DNA of 64,000 nt from Bryopsis sp. KO-2023. Its lineage: Eukaryota; Chlorophyta; Ulvophyceae; Bryopsidales; Bryopsidaceae. The notes under the pieces are model-generated. The model was not told the DNA's origin. It made no database searches and saw only the letters and a program-made list of their open reading frames with translations. Every line of letters begins with the position of its first letter. Within the stretch, counting starts at the first letter, position 1. A program made the position numbers and the translations under genes. Positions 35,164-44,603 of this stretch are shown here, piece after piece. The stretch covers positions 3,348,001 to 3,412,000 of the forward strand of contig BSYQ01000001.1 of the NCBI GenBank assembly GCA_030272585.1, written 5' to 3'.

Positions 35164-37451
35164 TCACCATTGGCTGGGGGGAGGCTCCTGCTCCTCATGG
35201 AGCGGACCACCTGGAAAAACACCTCTGACCCGATACACGACACTCTTGTCTGCAGGACGGCTCGCAAAATGTACGGGTCCAGTGTCGAGATCACGCCAAA
35301 CATGCCTCTCATCGATACGGATACCGTGCAGAAACAATGCTTCTCGGAGCCTGTGGAGGCTGTATGAGTTCTCCAGATACACATTCTGAATAAATTGAAG
35401 AAGGTCACTGTTGCTGGCGAAGGTGATGGGGAACTGAACCTGATAGTCTAGGAAAAAGGCGTACTCGGTTACCATCTGCATCCGTTCCCTCTGCGCTGAT
35501 CTGTGCTGCTCCCTGCTCCGATCTGACATGACCCGGATCATCGTCCTTCCTCTTCTGACCGGGTACCCGTAGTCGTCGTTTTCGCACTGATGCCCATCGA
35601 AGTCCATCGGCCAACGGGTCATGTGTTCAGGTCTGGGGTCTGCAGGCCTGGTTCCGATCGGGTCTGCACCACCTCTCCATCCTTGCTCACCACCCTCGCC
35701 AAACTCTGCACCTCCTCTCCATCCTTGCTCACCACCCCCGCCAAACTCCCATCCTGGGCGGTTGGCTCGGGCCAGACCAGGTCGGATCATGTTTGGGGGG
35801 GGTCCTCGGGCCAGACCAGGTCGGATCATGTTTGGGGGGGGTCCTCGGGCCTGACCAGGTCGGATCATGTTTGGGGGGGGTCCTCGGGCCTGACCAGGTC
35901 GGATCATGTTTGGGGGGGGTCCTCGGGCCTGACCAGGTCGGATCATGTTTGGGGGGGGTCCTCGGGCCTGACCAGGTCGGATCATGTTTGGGGGGGGTCC
36001 TCGGGGCTGACCAGGTCGGATCATGTTTGGGAGGGGTCCTTGGGGCTGACCAGGTGGAGGGCCCCTACCACCTACGCAGGTGACTTTAGGTTCAAGTTCA
36101 TCAGGTTCAGTCCAGGGGTTGGACATTTCAGGTTCGATCCCCGATCCACTGCCTTCTCCGACTTTTGGTTCATATGCAGTCCACCACTCTTCACTCTCTG
36201 AATATGAATACGGGTTTGTCCATTAGCAACAACAATACCAAAAGCAACATAATGCCTCAGGGGCCACTAATGTTACAAACAACTCCACACCTGTGTCGGC
36301 AGGTGCTTCAGGTGCTTCAGGTGCTTCAGGTTCATATGCAGTCCACCACTCTTCTCTCTCTGAATATGAATACGGGTTTGTCCATTAGCAACAACAATAC
36401 CAAAAGCAACATAATGCCTCAGGGGCCACTAATGTTACAAACAACTCCACACCTGTGTCGGCAGGTGCTTCAGGTGCTTCAGGTGCTTCAGGTTCATATG
36501 CAGTCCACCACTCTTCTCTCTCTGAATATGAATACGGGTTTGTCCATTAGCAACAACAATACCAAAAGCAACATAATGCCTCAGGGGCCACTAATGTTAC
36601 AAACAACTCCACACCTGTGTCGGCAGGTGCTTCAGGCGCTTCAGGTGCTTCAGGTGCTTCAGGTGCTTTAGGTGCTTTAGGTGCTTCTACTTGCAGGTCC
36701 AGTTGGAATGTGCTGCTCAGTCGCAGATCCTTCAGGTGCATGGCATCCACCTCTTGTCGGATCTGATCCAGATGCCCCAACAGCCCATTTTCCCGGAGCA
36801 GTTCTACAGAAAAAAACATGCAAATATTTTGGGGAAAACAGAAACAGGAAATACAACAACAATTCCAGTTCCTGATCCACAAATTTTTTGGGGAAAACAG
36901 AAACAGGAAACACAACAACAATTCCAGTTCCTGATCCACAAATTTTTTGGGGAAAACAGATACAGGAAATACAACAACAATTCCAGTTCCTGATTCACTT
37001 CTCACCAGTTGGAACGCTATAAGGGTAGGCCGGGTCCTGGTTTAGAAGCGTGACATCCCTCGAGCGGACCAGACCGGGTGGTAACACAGTGATTTTGTCG
37101 AGAATCCGGTCCACAGCACGCACTGGAGGGCTCATCTCTGCGTGGGCTCGGAGCAGGAACTCGGCGTGGTAGTCGTCACCCAGGGCGGAGTCCAGAGCAC
37201 TTGCAGCCCTCAGAAAAGGTCCCTGTCAAAAAAAAACAGATACAGTTAAAACAAACCCTAGAGCGGCTAGCAACAAATTAGCGACATATGCTTACCAATC
37301 TGAGACCGAAGTGGAGCCGGAGTGTGAGCAGGTGCAGGTAAATCTGTTCGGCATCTTCGTTGCGGATACGAAAGCCGACGGGAAAGCACAAATCAGGTCT
37401 GCGCTCAATCGCTTTCACGTACGACCGCGCTTTCAGGTCAACGGAGGACAT
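35164..37451 (-). CDS. Second hAT gene: spliced protein of unknown function with Pro/Gly repeats
   Basis: Not recognised. Six exons on the minus strand stay in phase with GT-AG junctions: 37451-37296, 37222-37006, 36803-36615, 36521-36453, 36359-36291 and 36197-35164 (stop), for about 575 residues. The N-terminal part (exons 1-3) looks globular and helical (MSSVDLKARSYVKAIERRPD; GDDYHAEFLLRAHAEM; LGHLDQIRQEVDAMHLKDLR). Exon 3 ends in Glu-Ala-Pro repeats. Exons 4 and 5 are 69-nt mini-exons inside a 162-bp tandem repeat, each encoding EEWWTAYEP plus EAP repeats. Exon 6 has seven 13-residue repeats (RGPPPNMIRPGQA type), two GGGGEQGWRGGA blocks and a C-terminal charged domain. The gene converges with the transposase and lies wholly inside the transposon, so it travels with it. 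It could be a transposition accessory factor or a captured host gene. Confidence 0.55.
35765..36060. repeat. 39-bp tandem repeats inside the second hAT gene
   Basis: Seven 39-bp units, each beginning around TCGGATCATGTTTGGGGG, encode the 13-residue Pro/Gly repeat on the minus strand. Units differ by single bases; the internal ones are nearly identical. The repeat length is a multiple of three, so unit number can change without shifting the frame. Confidence 0.85.
36169..36655. repeat. 162-bp tandem repeat comprising exon plus intron (three units)
   Basis: Units start at about 36169, 36331 and 36493. Each contains a mini-exon of the minus-strand gene, its intron with donor GTGTGG and acceptor TATTCAG, and several copies of a GGTGCTTCA word (the Glu-Ala-Pro codons). 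The leftmost unit continues into the large terminal exon instead of ending at the donor. Confidence 0.85.
36826..36995. repeat. Three tandem repeats of about 58 bp in an intron of the second hAT gene
   Basis: Three copies of a block containing ATTTTTTGGGGAAAACAGA and ACAATTCCAGTTCCTGAT fill nearly all of the second intron (between exons at 37006 and 36803). Confidence 0.75.
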
Positions 37452-37639
37452 TTTAGCAGCGGCCAGCTCAGGCCAGGGGCTCAGTCTGGTGGTGGCGGGA
37501 CAAATAACAAAAAAATAAACGCACGAAATAACAAAAGGAACGGAGCGGGTGGTGAAGTCTGCGAGAGCAGGTGGATATATTCGAGACCCACGCAGCTACT
37601 AAAGGATAAGACTCACTCCTCTCCTACAGCTACGACACG

Positions 37640-38098
37640 TCCTGACTAACGCTTGATTTGATCGGCGGTGATGATCGGTTTCATCCCTGGCGGACCGACT
37701 ACATCGGCAAACCGCATTGATGTGACGATCAACCGATCATGATCGGACCTGCACCCGATCAGGCTCGGCCGATCTCGATCACACCGTTCAAACACGGCCG
37801 ATCAAGTGTCGACAGGGTGGGGTGTTTGATCGTGATCGTGATCGTGAACGGTTTCGCCGATCAAATCGGTGATCGGTGAACCGATCACGATCACGATCAA
37901 CATGTGATCGGACGATCAAAAGCACGATCAACATTTGATCGGCCGATCACGATCACGATCATCGATCAGCCAAAAATGGAAAAAAAAAAAAAAACCGATC
38001 ATTACTAATATCGGTTCTAGGACGCAGTTATCAAGTCGGATCACTGGTCCGACCTGGTATGACCTTGGTTTTCGAAGATCGATCAGATCCATAGTATG
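37640..38098. promoter_or_regulatory. Right hAT terminus with GATCGG subterminal repeat array
   Basis: A dense array of CGATCA/GATCGG words, then an A-tract near 37980, then ACCGATCATT and about 85 bp to the terminal inverted repeat. Conserved in both non-autonomous copies, including the A-tract and the CGGTTCTAGGACGCAGTTAT word. Confidence 0.75.
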
Positions 38099-38450
38099 AC
38101 GACGACGTGGTCAAGCAGCAAACCGTCGGCGGACTTCGTCTTCGATACCTTCGAGGAAAAGCTTTCGCACCACGCTGTGCTGGGAAAACAGGCTTGATTG
38201 AATTGATCTCTGTGAAAACTATTATCGACCAGTGACGCGCAGCTAGCGTTTTCAAACGGAAAGAGAAGCTGGGTCGAAAAAGGGTTTTGAAGTGTGAAAC
38301 CGGACAGACCGGCAATTTGGACCGGTGTTTTTATTTGCATTGTGGGCAGGCAGTGCATTGATTTGGAATTGCTTTGTTTTTCGACGTATTGTCGACAGCT
38401 CCCTGACACTACCGCTCCTCTCCAACCCATTATTCGCTCTCTCCCTCATG

Positions 38451-40675
38451 GACGTTCACATGCTGGCGCAATGCCTCACTGGCCTGGCGGTTCCCGAATT
38501 CAACGCTCAGTGTCGGGACCCTGACGACTTCTTGGATTCGTTCGAAGGTTGGCTGGGAAAAACACAGGCTTGGAGTGACGAAATGGCGGCCAAGCGATTG
38601 CCGTTCTTCTGCATAAAGGAATATCGCCACTGGTGTGAGCGATTGGTGACCTTAACAATTATAGTGGATGAACGCGGTCGGACAACATACGATTGGAGTC
38701 AAATTCGGACGAATTTCGCAAAGGAGGGCGCTGTGCTACTGGGATTGGTCCAGGACTTCGCGGATGACTTACGCAAAGTAAGGATGACCGCCGGTGATAC
38801 GGTCGCCGCCTACACCCTGAGATTCGAGCGCGTCACCAACAAAGCGGGAGGCGCAGTGTCTGAGCAGGAGCAGATTAAAGCATTTCTGCGTGGCCTCGCA
38901 TCAGACGTACAAGAAAAAGTGATGAACAAAATGCCTAATACAATTAAAAAGGCAAAACAGTTTGCCACCCAGGCGGCTGAAATTATTACATACAAACAAA
39001 GGATAAGGATCGATTCACCTCTCGCTCCTGCACCAGCACTTTTGCCTCGACCAGTCCAAGCATCAAGTGTGGAAGAACCACCGACACCCACATCTCAGGC
39101 AACTCCATTTCTGGCGCTGCCAGCACCAGGAGTCGTCAATCAGGATATTGCGTCATTGGCAGCGCAAGTCGGAAAGCTGACGGAAGTAGTGACACGCATG
39201 GCGACGCAACAAGAAACGCAAACACGAAAAGAGCGACCCACAGTCCATTGGCAAAACAGTCAGCGTCCACCAATTGCGACAGGCAGCAATCAAGTTCCAC
39301 TTGGAGGTCAGCTCGATCAATCCAAAGCGGCTGGACGATGTTTTATTTGTCAGTCCCCAGATCATTGGGCTGATCGGTGCCCTCAACGCACTGGAAAAAA
39401 GCCGGATCAAGCACGATTGGCGCGGGTGGCACCTGCCGAGGACAGTATTGATTTCTCGTCACCATGTCCGGTGATCGAATCAGCACGTGTCGGAAAGCGG
39501 CAAAGGAGTGGTGAAGGCGCAGCAAGGAAGCCGAGGATCAAGACCACCTTGGACGCGGATTTTGAAGCATTTATGGGTGACATCAAAGTGCCATTAAAAC
39601 TTTGGCAGAACAGATCCAAGAAGCAAATGAACATGCAGTGGCAGTTGGGGTCGCGAAAGTTCTTGATGCCTCCGCCGAAGCGAGCGACTGGATTCGTGCC
39701 ACCTCCACCACCTCCCCCTAATTCGACTGAAGCTCAACCGACTGCAAGTGCCGATGCCATGCACCTTGCACAGGAGGTCGCGCGACAGGCAGCGGTGGTG
39801 TATGGAATGGTTGCAGGTCAGACTATTCGGAATGTCATACTGGATCCAGGGGCGTCCAGGACGTTATTGGATGCGGAACAAGCGCGAAAACTCAATCTAC
39901 TGCAGAAGTTGAACCCAGCTCCGTTTACGATTATGTTGGCGAATGGTGCTTCGGAACCATTGCTGGGTGTTACGGATCCGCTCGATGTGGGCGTCAGCAC
40001 TGCGACAGCCACTCTATCCATTGGAGTTGTTCAGGCGCGGCAGTCATACGATTTACTGTTGGGGCAAGACTATCTCAAGGCAGTGAAGGCCTCAGCCGAT
40101 TTCAAACGACAAACTTATCGATTGCAAGGGAATCCAGGGGTGACAGTACAACAAGGCAAGCATCAGTTGCATATGTATGTGGAGGAAGTGGATGGATCTG
40201 ATGGCTTGGAGTGGGATACTGATGAATCGGAGGAAGAGAGTGAATCAGAGGAGATGACCAGTGCCACTGAGAGTGCGTTTCGAGCATGGGAAGTTAAGGC
40301 AGAGGATCAAATGTTGCAAGCTTTGCGAACGTCAACAGAGGTCGACGACAATCCACTCAAGGAAGTGCACATTAATACGGAGTTATCCAAAGCAGTCCAG
40401 GCCGATATTTGGGAGGTGCTGACCAAGTACAGCTACGTCTTCACGTCGGATATCACGCAGATGCCTGTCACGACGACTGCGCAATTTCATATTAACTTGA
40501 AACCAGGAGCTGTACCTTGGAAGTGTGGTCGACTGAGACGATATGCACCCAAAGAGGTGGCGTTCATGAAAGAGCACTGCGAAAAATTACTGGAGGCGAA
40601 TATGATAGTCCCCACAAATACAACGACATGGTTGGCAGCAGCAACGGTCGTTCCAAAGAAGGATCCAGTGACTGG
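38451..40675 (+). CDS. gag and protease part of element A
   Basis: Open frame with a gag-like N-terminal half, a CCHC zinc knuckle (CFICQSPDHWADRC) and an aspartic-protease motif (LDPGASRTLLD), followed by the beginning of reverse transcriptase up to the hAT insertion. An in-frame ATG further upstream (38325) exists; the later one fits the gag family better. Part of a mobile-element fossil. Confidence 0.8.
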
Positions 40676-40960
40676 CATACTATGGATCCGATCAGATCGA
40701 TCGCCGATCAAATCGGTTTGGCCGATCATCGATGGAGATCGGCCGATCACCAATCTGATCGGATGACCGATTTAATCGGCCAACTTTGATCGGCCGATCA
40801 CGATCAGACCGATCAACGTCAGCCGATCAAGTGCCGACAGATCGCAGCGCTTGATCGGGGTCGGGATCGGGATCGGAGATGCCGATTAGATCGGATCATG
40901 ATCGGTCAATTGATCGGTCCATCACAAATGCCGAGAAATCACCACCCGCAAGTGTTTCTA

Positions 40961-41035
40961 AGGTGCAAGGATTCGAACCTGGGACCTAAGAGACTAGAGA
41001 CAGACGCATTAACGCTTGGACCACTCGGAGCCACG
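40961..41035 (-). other. tRNA-like sequence (pol III box A/B), hAT copy 1, left arm
   Basis: Box-A-like GTGGCTCCGAGTGG and a perfect box-B GGTTCGAATCC at tRNA-like spacing. The acceptor and T stems do not pair properly, so it is a tRNA-derived relic and not a working tRNA. Upstream (towards the loop) lies TATATAA. Confidence 0.55.
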
Positions 41036-41120
41036 GTCACTAGGTCATCCGTGTCATTATATACCTCAGTTTGTCGGACTGACAGATCACGTATATAATG
41101 ACACGGATGACCAACAAACC

Positions 41121-41195
41121 GTGGCTCCGAGTGGTCCAAGCGTTAGTGAGTATGCTTCTAATCCGTTAGGTACCCGGTTCGAATCCTTCCACCTC
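41121..41195 (+). other. tRNA-like sequence (pol III box A/B), hAT copy 1, right arm
   Basis: Same box A and box B as its partner, with a diverged middle (anticodon) region. A TATATAA about 29 bp upstream and a CAA a few bases before the start match the upstream layout of plant tRNA genes. No T4 terminator follows within the arm. Confidence 0.55.
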
Positions 41196-41614
41196 AGAAA
41201 CACCTGCGGGTGGTGATTTGTCGGCATTTTCGCGAGACCGATCAATTCATCGATCAAATGATCAATACCGATCACGATCGGCCGATCACGATCACACCGA
41301 TCAAGGTCAGCCGATGAAGTGCCGACAGGTCGCGGCGCTTGATCGTGATCGGGATCGTGATCGGAACAACCGATCAGATCGGTGATCGGCGAACCGATCA
41401 CGATCACGATCAACATGTGATCGGACGATCAAGAGCACGATCAACATTTGATCGGCCGATCACGATCACGATCACCGATCAGCCAAAAATGAAAAAAAAA
41501 AAAAAAAAAACCGATCATTGCTAAAATCGGTTCTAGGACGCAGTTATGATGTCGGATTACTGCTGTGACCTAATATTACCTTAGTTTTGGAAGATCGATC
41601 AGATCCATAGTATG

Positions 41615-43921
41615 GTGACTGGCGACTGGAATTTGCTTCGATTTTGTGTGGACTACAGAAAATTGAATGAGGCAACATTGGATGACCCATATCCGCTGCC
41701 CAGGACGGATATGTTATTGGACGAATTGGCCGGACATTCCTTTTACACCACGCTGGATTGTTTGGCAGGGTATCATTCCGTGGAAATTGCACCAGAATCG
41801 CAGCCCCTCACTGCTTTTCTCACCCCATTCGGTATTTACTCGTGGAGAGTAATGCCCTTTGGAGTCAAAAATGCGCCCGCCTGTTATATGCGGATCATCG
41901 ATCATACCCTGCTGGGTGTGAAGGAGGCGGCTGCGTTTGTGGACGACATTTGTCAAGGCGCAGACACTGAAAAAGCTATTGCACCGAATCTGGAGACGTT
42001 GCTGAGCAAAATGGCTGGAGCAGCACTGCGCTGCAAACCGTTGAAGTGTCACGTGGGTTATCCCACCGTTGAATTCCTGGGCCATCGTCTATCGCGTCAG
42101 GGATTGAGTACTCAAGCTCAGAAAGTGCAGAAAGTGGCTGCGGCATTACCACCAAGGAATCGGGAGGAATTACAATCATTTTTGGGATTATCGTCTTACT
42201 ACAGACGATTTGTACCGAAGTTCGCTGCTCGAGCCAAAGTGTTGCACACGATGGTCGCTACAACACCTTTTCCTGAGTGGACGAAAGAAAGGATGGATGC
42301 ATTCAACGATCTGAAAGGTGCATTAACGACAACGCCAGTGTTGGCAGCCCCTCAAGCGGGTGTGGCGTACATTATCGACTCGGATGCATCGCAATATGCA
42401 TCAGGTGGAGTGCTCAGCCAAATTCAAGATGGCGTGGAACGACCTGTGTTTTACACGAGCAAGATGTTTTCTACGACAGAGCGAAACTACAGTACCACCG
42501 AGCGAGAGGGATTGGCGGTCATACACGCACTCAAGGCGTTCAGACCATATGTGTTGGGCGAAAAAATTACCCTGCGAGTGGATCATGCGCCATTGCTCGG
42601 TCTATTCAGGAAAGTGGACCTTACAGGCAGGGTGGCACGATGGCAGTGTCAAATCCAAGAATATACGGAGCTGGAAATGATAACCCGAGCAGGAATCAGA
42701 CATCGCAATGCTGATGGGTTGTCCCGATTGCGCTGTCAAGAGTCAGAAATGGAAGTGGTGCGAAGCGCTAGGGTGCAATGGCGCAGCGTGGATTGGTATG
42801 ATCAGGTTGTTGGGCTGTTGGTGCAAGGCGAAACGGAGGAGGAATTATCGGAATTCATGGTCCAGGAGGGCAGACTTTGGCATCGTAATTGCGATGGGGC
42901 GGTTCGTCAGTGTTTGCGCAGCAAGGATGTGGAAAGTGCAATTCAGGTTGCACACTGCGTGGGCCATTTTGGAGTGCAGGCAACGGCGATGAGAATCAGG
43001 GAAACCTTTTGGTGGCCAACCCTTTTTCGCGATGTGAAAGAATACGTGCGTCGGTGTGTGAACTGTCAGCTGGTGGAACCAAGGAGAGGGCCAGGTCGCA
43101 TTGAACCAATGGTTGTGCGTTCAGTTTGGCAAGTGTTGGAGGTGGATTACTGCGTTGGAATGCCACGATCGCAAGCTGGGAATGTCGCGTTATTGACGCT
43201 GGTGGATTGTGCCAGTGGCTATGTTATCGCGGAGACAACCCCAAACTATGACAGTACCACGGCGGCTCAATTTCTGCTGAAGCGAGTGTTCCTCGTTTTT
43301 GGAACACCACAGGTGCTGTATTCGGACAATGGATCGCATTTTCAAGGTGAAGTCGCTGATCTGGTCGCAAAGCTGGGGATCAAACAAAAGAAATCGATTC
43401 CTTACAGGGCTGAAAGTCATGGAAAAGTGGAGAATGCACACCATTTGATTTTGGAGCGACTGCGTCGATACAATGTCACGAACGAAAACTGGGATCAGTA
43501 CGTTGCAGCAGCGTGTTTTGCCATCAATACCAGGCAAACGGAGACATATGTTCATTCGCCATTGGAGTTGATGTGTGGGTTGAAACCAAGACTCCCAGGA
43601 GAAGTGTGGATGGCAGCAAATGGAGTGGCAGTTCCAGTGATGGAAGTGAGAAAAGAATTGGGCTGCTTGGGATTGATTCGGGACCATGCACTGGATGTCA
43701 TGAGTGAGAAAAGGGACCAATGGGCCAAGAATAGTGCTTATGGAAGCACAGAGCAGATCAAGCAAGGAGATCAAGTCATGGTACTGACTGATCCAAAACA
43801 CAGGAGCAAGGTGGAGGTCTACTGGAGAGGGCCATACGAGGTTGAGTGGGTTGGAGAGCGAGGAGCGGTACGTGTAAAGGGTAAGTTGTTTGCTGATTGG
43901 CAAATAAAAACGTTGAAGTAA
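41615..43921 (+). CDS. Reverse transcriptase, RNase H and integrase part of element A
   Basis: To the right of the hAT insertion: RT segments with LPRTDMLLDELAG and an unusual FVDDI active-site form, an RNase H-like region (IIDSDASQYASGGVL; LRVDHAPLLGLF), then integrase with the HHCC zinc-binding domain (HCVGHFGVQAT...CVNCQ) and DYC/DNGSH catalytic segments. No chromodomain is evident at the C terminus. Part of a mobile-element fossil. Confidence 0.85.
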   Translation: MTGDWNLLRFCVDYRKLNEATLDDPYPLPRTDMLLDELAGHSFYTTLDCLAGYHSVEIAPESQPLTAFLTPFGIYSWRVMPFGVKNAPACYMRIIDHTLLGVKEAAAFVDDICQGADTEKAIAPNLETLLSKMAGAALRCKPLKCHVGYPTVEFLGHRLSRQGLSTQAQKVQKVAAALPPRNREELQSFLGLSSYYRRFVPKFAARAKVLHTMVATTPFPEWTKERMDAFNDLKGALTTTPVLAAPQAGVAYIIDSDASQYASGGVLSQIQDGVERPVFYTSKMFSTTERNYSTTEREGLAVIHALKAFRPYVLGEKITLRVDHAPLLGLFRKVDLTGRVARWQCQIQEYTELEMITRAGIRHRNADGLSRLRCQESEMEVVRSARVQWRSVDWYDQVVGLLVQGETEEELSEFMVQEGRLWHRNCDGAVRQCLRSKDVESAIQVAHCVGHFGVQATAMRIRETFWWPTLFRDVKEYVRRCVNCQLVEPRRGPGRIEPMVVRSVWQVLEVDYCVGMPRSQAGNVALLTLVDCASGYVIAETTPNYDSTTAAQFLLKRVFLVFGTPQVLYSDNGSHFQGEVADLVAKLGIKQKKSIPYRAESHGKVENAHHLILERLRRYNVTNENWDQYVAAACFAINTRQTETYVHSPLELMCGLKPRLPGEVWMAANGVAVPVMEVRKELGCLGLIRDHALDVMSEKRDQWAKNSAYGSTEQIKQGDQVMVLTDPKHRSKVEVYWRGPYEVEWVGERGAVRVKGKLFADWQIKTLK

Positions 43922-44221
43922 GGCACTTTTCAAACTGTTTTTTTTGAGTGAGTAATGTTGAGTGGAAAAAGGTGAAGTGGGGAAGTTGTTTTTTTTTATG
44001 AAGGAGTGAAATGGAACGAATGGGTAGGCAAGGAATTTGTATGGGTTTTTTGTTTATCAACTCTGTGAGGGATGATATCATGTCAGTGAACAATGTTGTT
44101 TTACAAAAGGCTGAACTGAGGGAAGGAAAAGTTTGGGAATGGTGGAGTTTTTCGAAAAGATATTGGACTATGGGTTTTAAAGGCAATCGTGAGGGCACGA
44201 TTAAGCATCGTGGGGGAGGCC

Positions 44222-44375
44222 TGTAGGAGAGAAGTGATTGTATGACTCAGTTGGGAGGGTTAGGATTGTGAGTGGTCAGGAAGAAGGACAGTTAGAGTTT
44301 GGTTACTGTCATGTCGAATTGGGAAGTATTAAATGTGGGCCAGCGAACAGATGTTTGTAAGATTTTGACACAGTC
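44222..44375 (+). repeat. 3' LTR of element A (first 154 bp, cut by element B)
   Basis: Identical to 30962-31115. Preceded by a polypurine tract. The remaining LTR should resume after elements B and C, outside this window. Confidence 0.85.
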
Positions 44376-44603
44376 TGTAGCGCATGTGTGGTACAGACAG
44401 CTGCATGTCTGACTTGGTAGTACGGGATAGTACAGGGGTCACCTCAGAGTACGATTGTACTACAGAGGTTACAAGGAGGGCTCTGTGCTAGGTTCGAACG
44501 TTATTTTATTCTGTAAGTTCTTTTCCCCTTCAAGTGTGCTCGTGTGTGTCTATCGCCCCACCCTCAGTTCGTTACACAGCTCATAACCCACGGAGCTGTA
44601 ACA
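44376..44603 (+). repeat. First LTR of element B
   Basis: 228 bp, TGTAGCGC to GCTGTAACA. Directly followed by TGGTTTCGGA (44605-44614), the primer-binding-site candidate. Confidence 0.9.

Larger units (their letters stand above)
31249..38098 (+). mobile_element. hAT-superfamily DNA transposon, apparently complete (6.85 kb)
   Basis: The ends are perfect 13-bp terminal inverted repeats (CATACTATGGATC and GATCCATAGTATG), flanked by an 8-bp target duplication ACGACGAC (31241-31248 and 38099-38106). An 8-bp duplication is diagnostic of hAT. About 350 bp at the left and 450 bp at the right are packed with GATCGG/CGATCA words in both orientations, as expected for subterminal transposase-binding sites; the right end also has an A15-type tract. 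The interior encodes a transposase on the plus strand and a convergent spliced gene of unknown function on the minus strand. Two smaller copies with the same ends lie at 40676-41614 and 61030-62054. The intact transposase frame and perfect target duplication suggest a recent insertion. Confidence 0.95.
40926..41230. repeat. Long inverted repeat with head-to-head tRNA-like units (hAT copy 1)
   Basis: Left arm 40926-41064, right arm 41091-41230, loop of about 26 bp. Next to the loop the arms are a perfect 22-bp palindrome (41043-41064 and 41091-41112) containing TATATAATGACACGG. Further out each arm carries a tRNA-like block and then a conserved AACACCTGCGGGTGGTGATT-type outer segment. Confidence 0.85.
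40676..41614 (+). mobile_element. Non-autonomous hAT element 1 (939 bp) with a tRNA-like pair
   Basis: The ends CATACTATGG and CCATAGTATG are flanked by an 8-bp target duplication GTGACTGG (40668-40675 and 41615-41622). The outer parts match the termini of the 6.85-kb hAT, including the subterminal GATCGG array and the A-tract (about 41491-41509). The coding interior is replaced by an inverted repeat of about 305 bp holding two tRNA-like sequences head to head. It encodes no protein and must rely on the transposase of a full copy. It lies inside the pol region of element A. Confidence 0.95.
30962..44375 (+). mobile_element. Ty3/Gypsy LTR retrotransposon A, interrupted by two hAT elements and by element B
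   Basis: The LTR starts TGTAGGAGAG at 30962 and again at 44222. The 154 bp visible in both copies are identical, so the insertion looks young. In between lie gag with a zinc knuckle and protease (about 38451-40675), and reverse transcriptase, RNase H and integrase (41615-43921), the Ty3/Gypsy order. A purine tract (TGGGGGAGG, 44211-44219) precedes the 3' LTR. The full-length hAT (31249-38098) sits near the 5' end, and a non-autonomous hAT (40676-41614) sits within the RT region. The 3' LTR is cut at 44376 by element B, so the rest of A should lie beyond the right edge of the window. The 3' limit of the 5' LTR could not be set. The element is broken by three insertions. Confidence 0.9.

Noticed and set aside
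35590-36201. Long plus-strand frames across the Pro/Gly repeats
   Set aside because: Mirror frames of a 39-bp repeat (length divisible by three keeps several frames open); the minus-strand frame has spliced upstream exons and sensible ends.
40961-41195. Genuine tRNA genes in the non-autonomous hAT
   Set aside because: Box A and box B are good, but acceptor and T stems do not pair and the anticodon arm cannot be folded, so I call them tRNA-like only.
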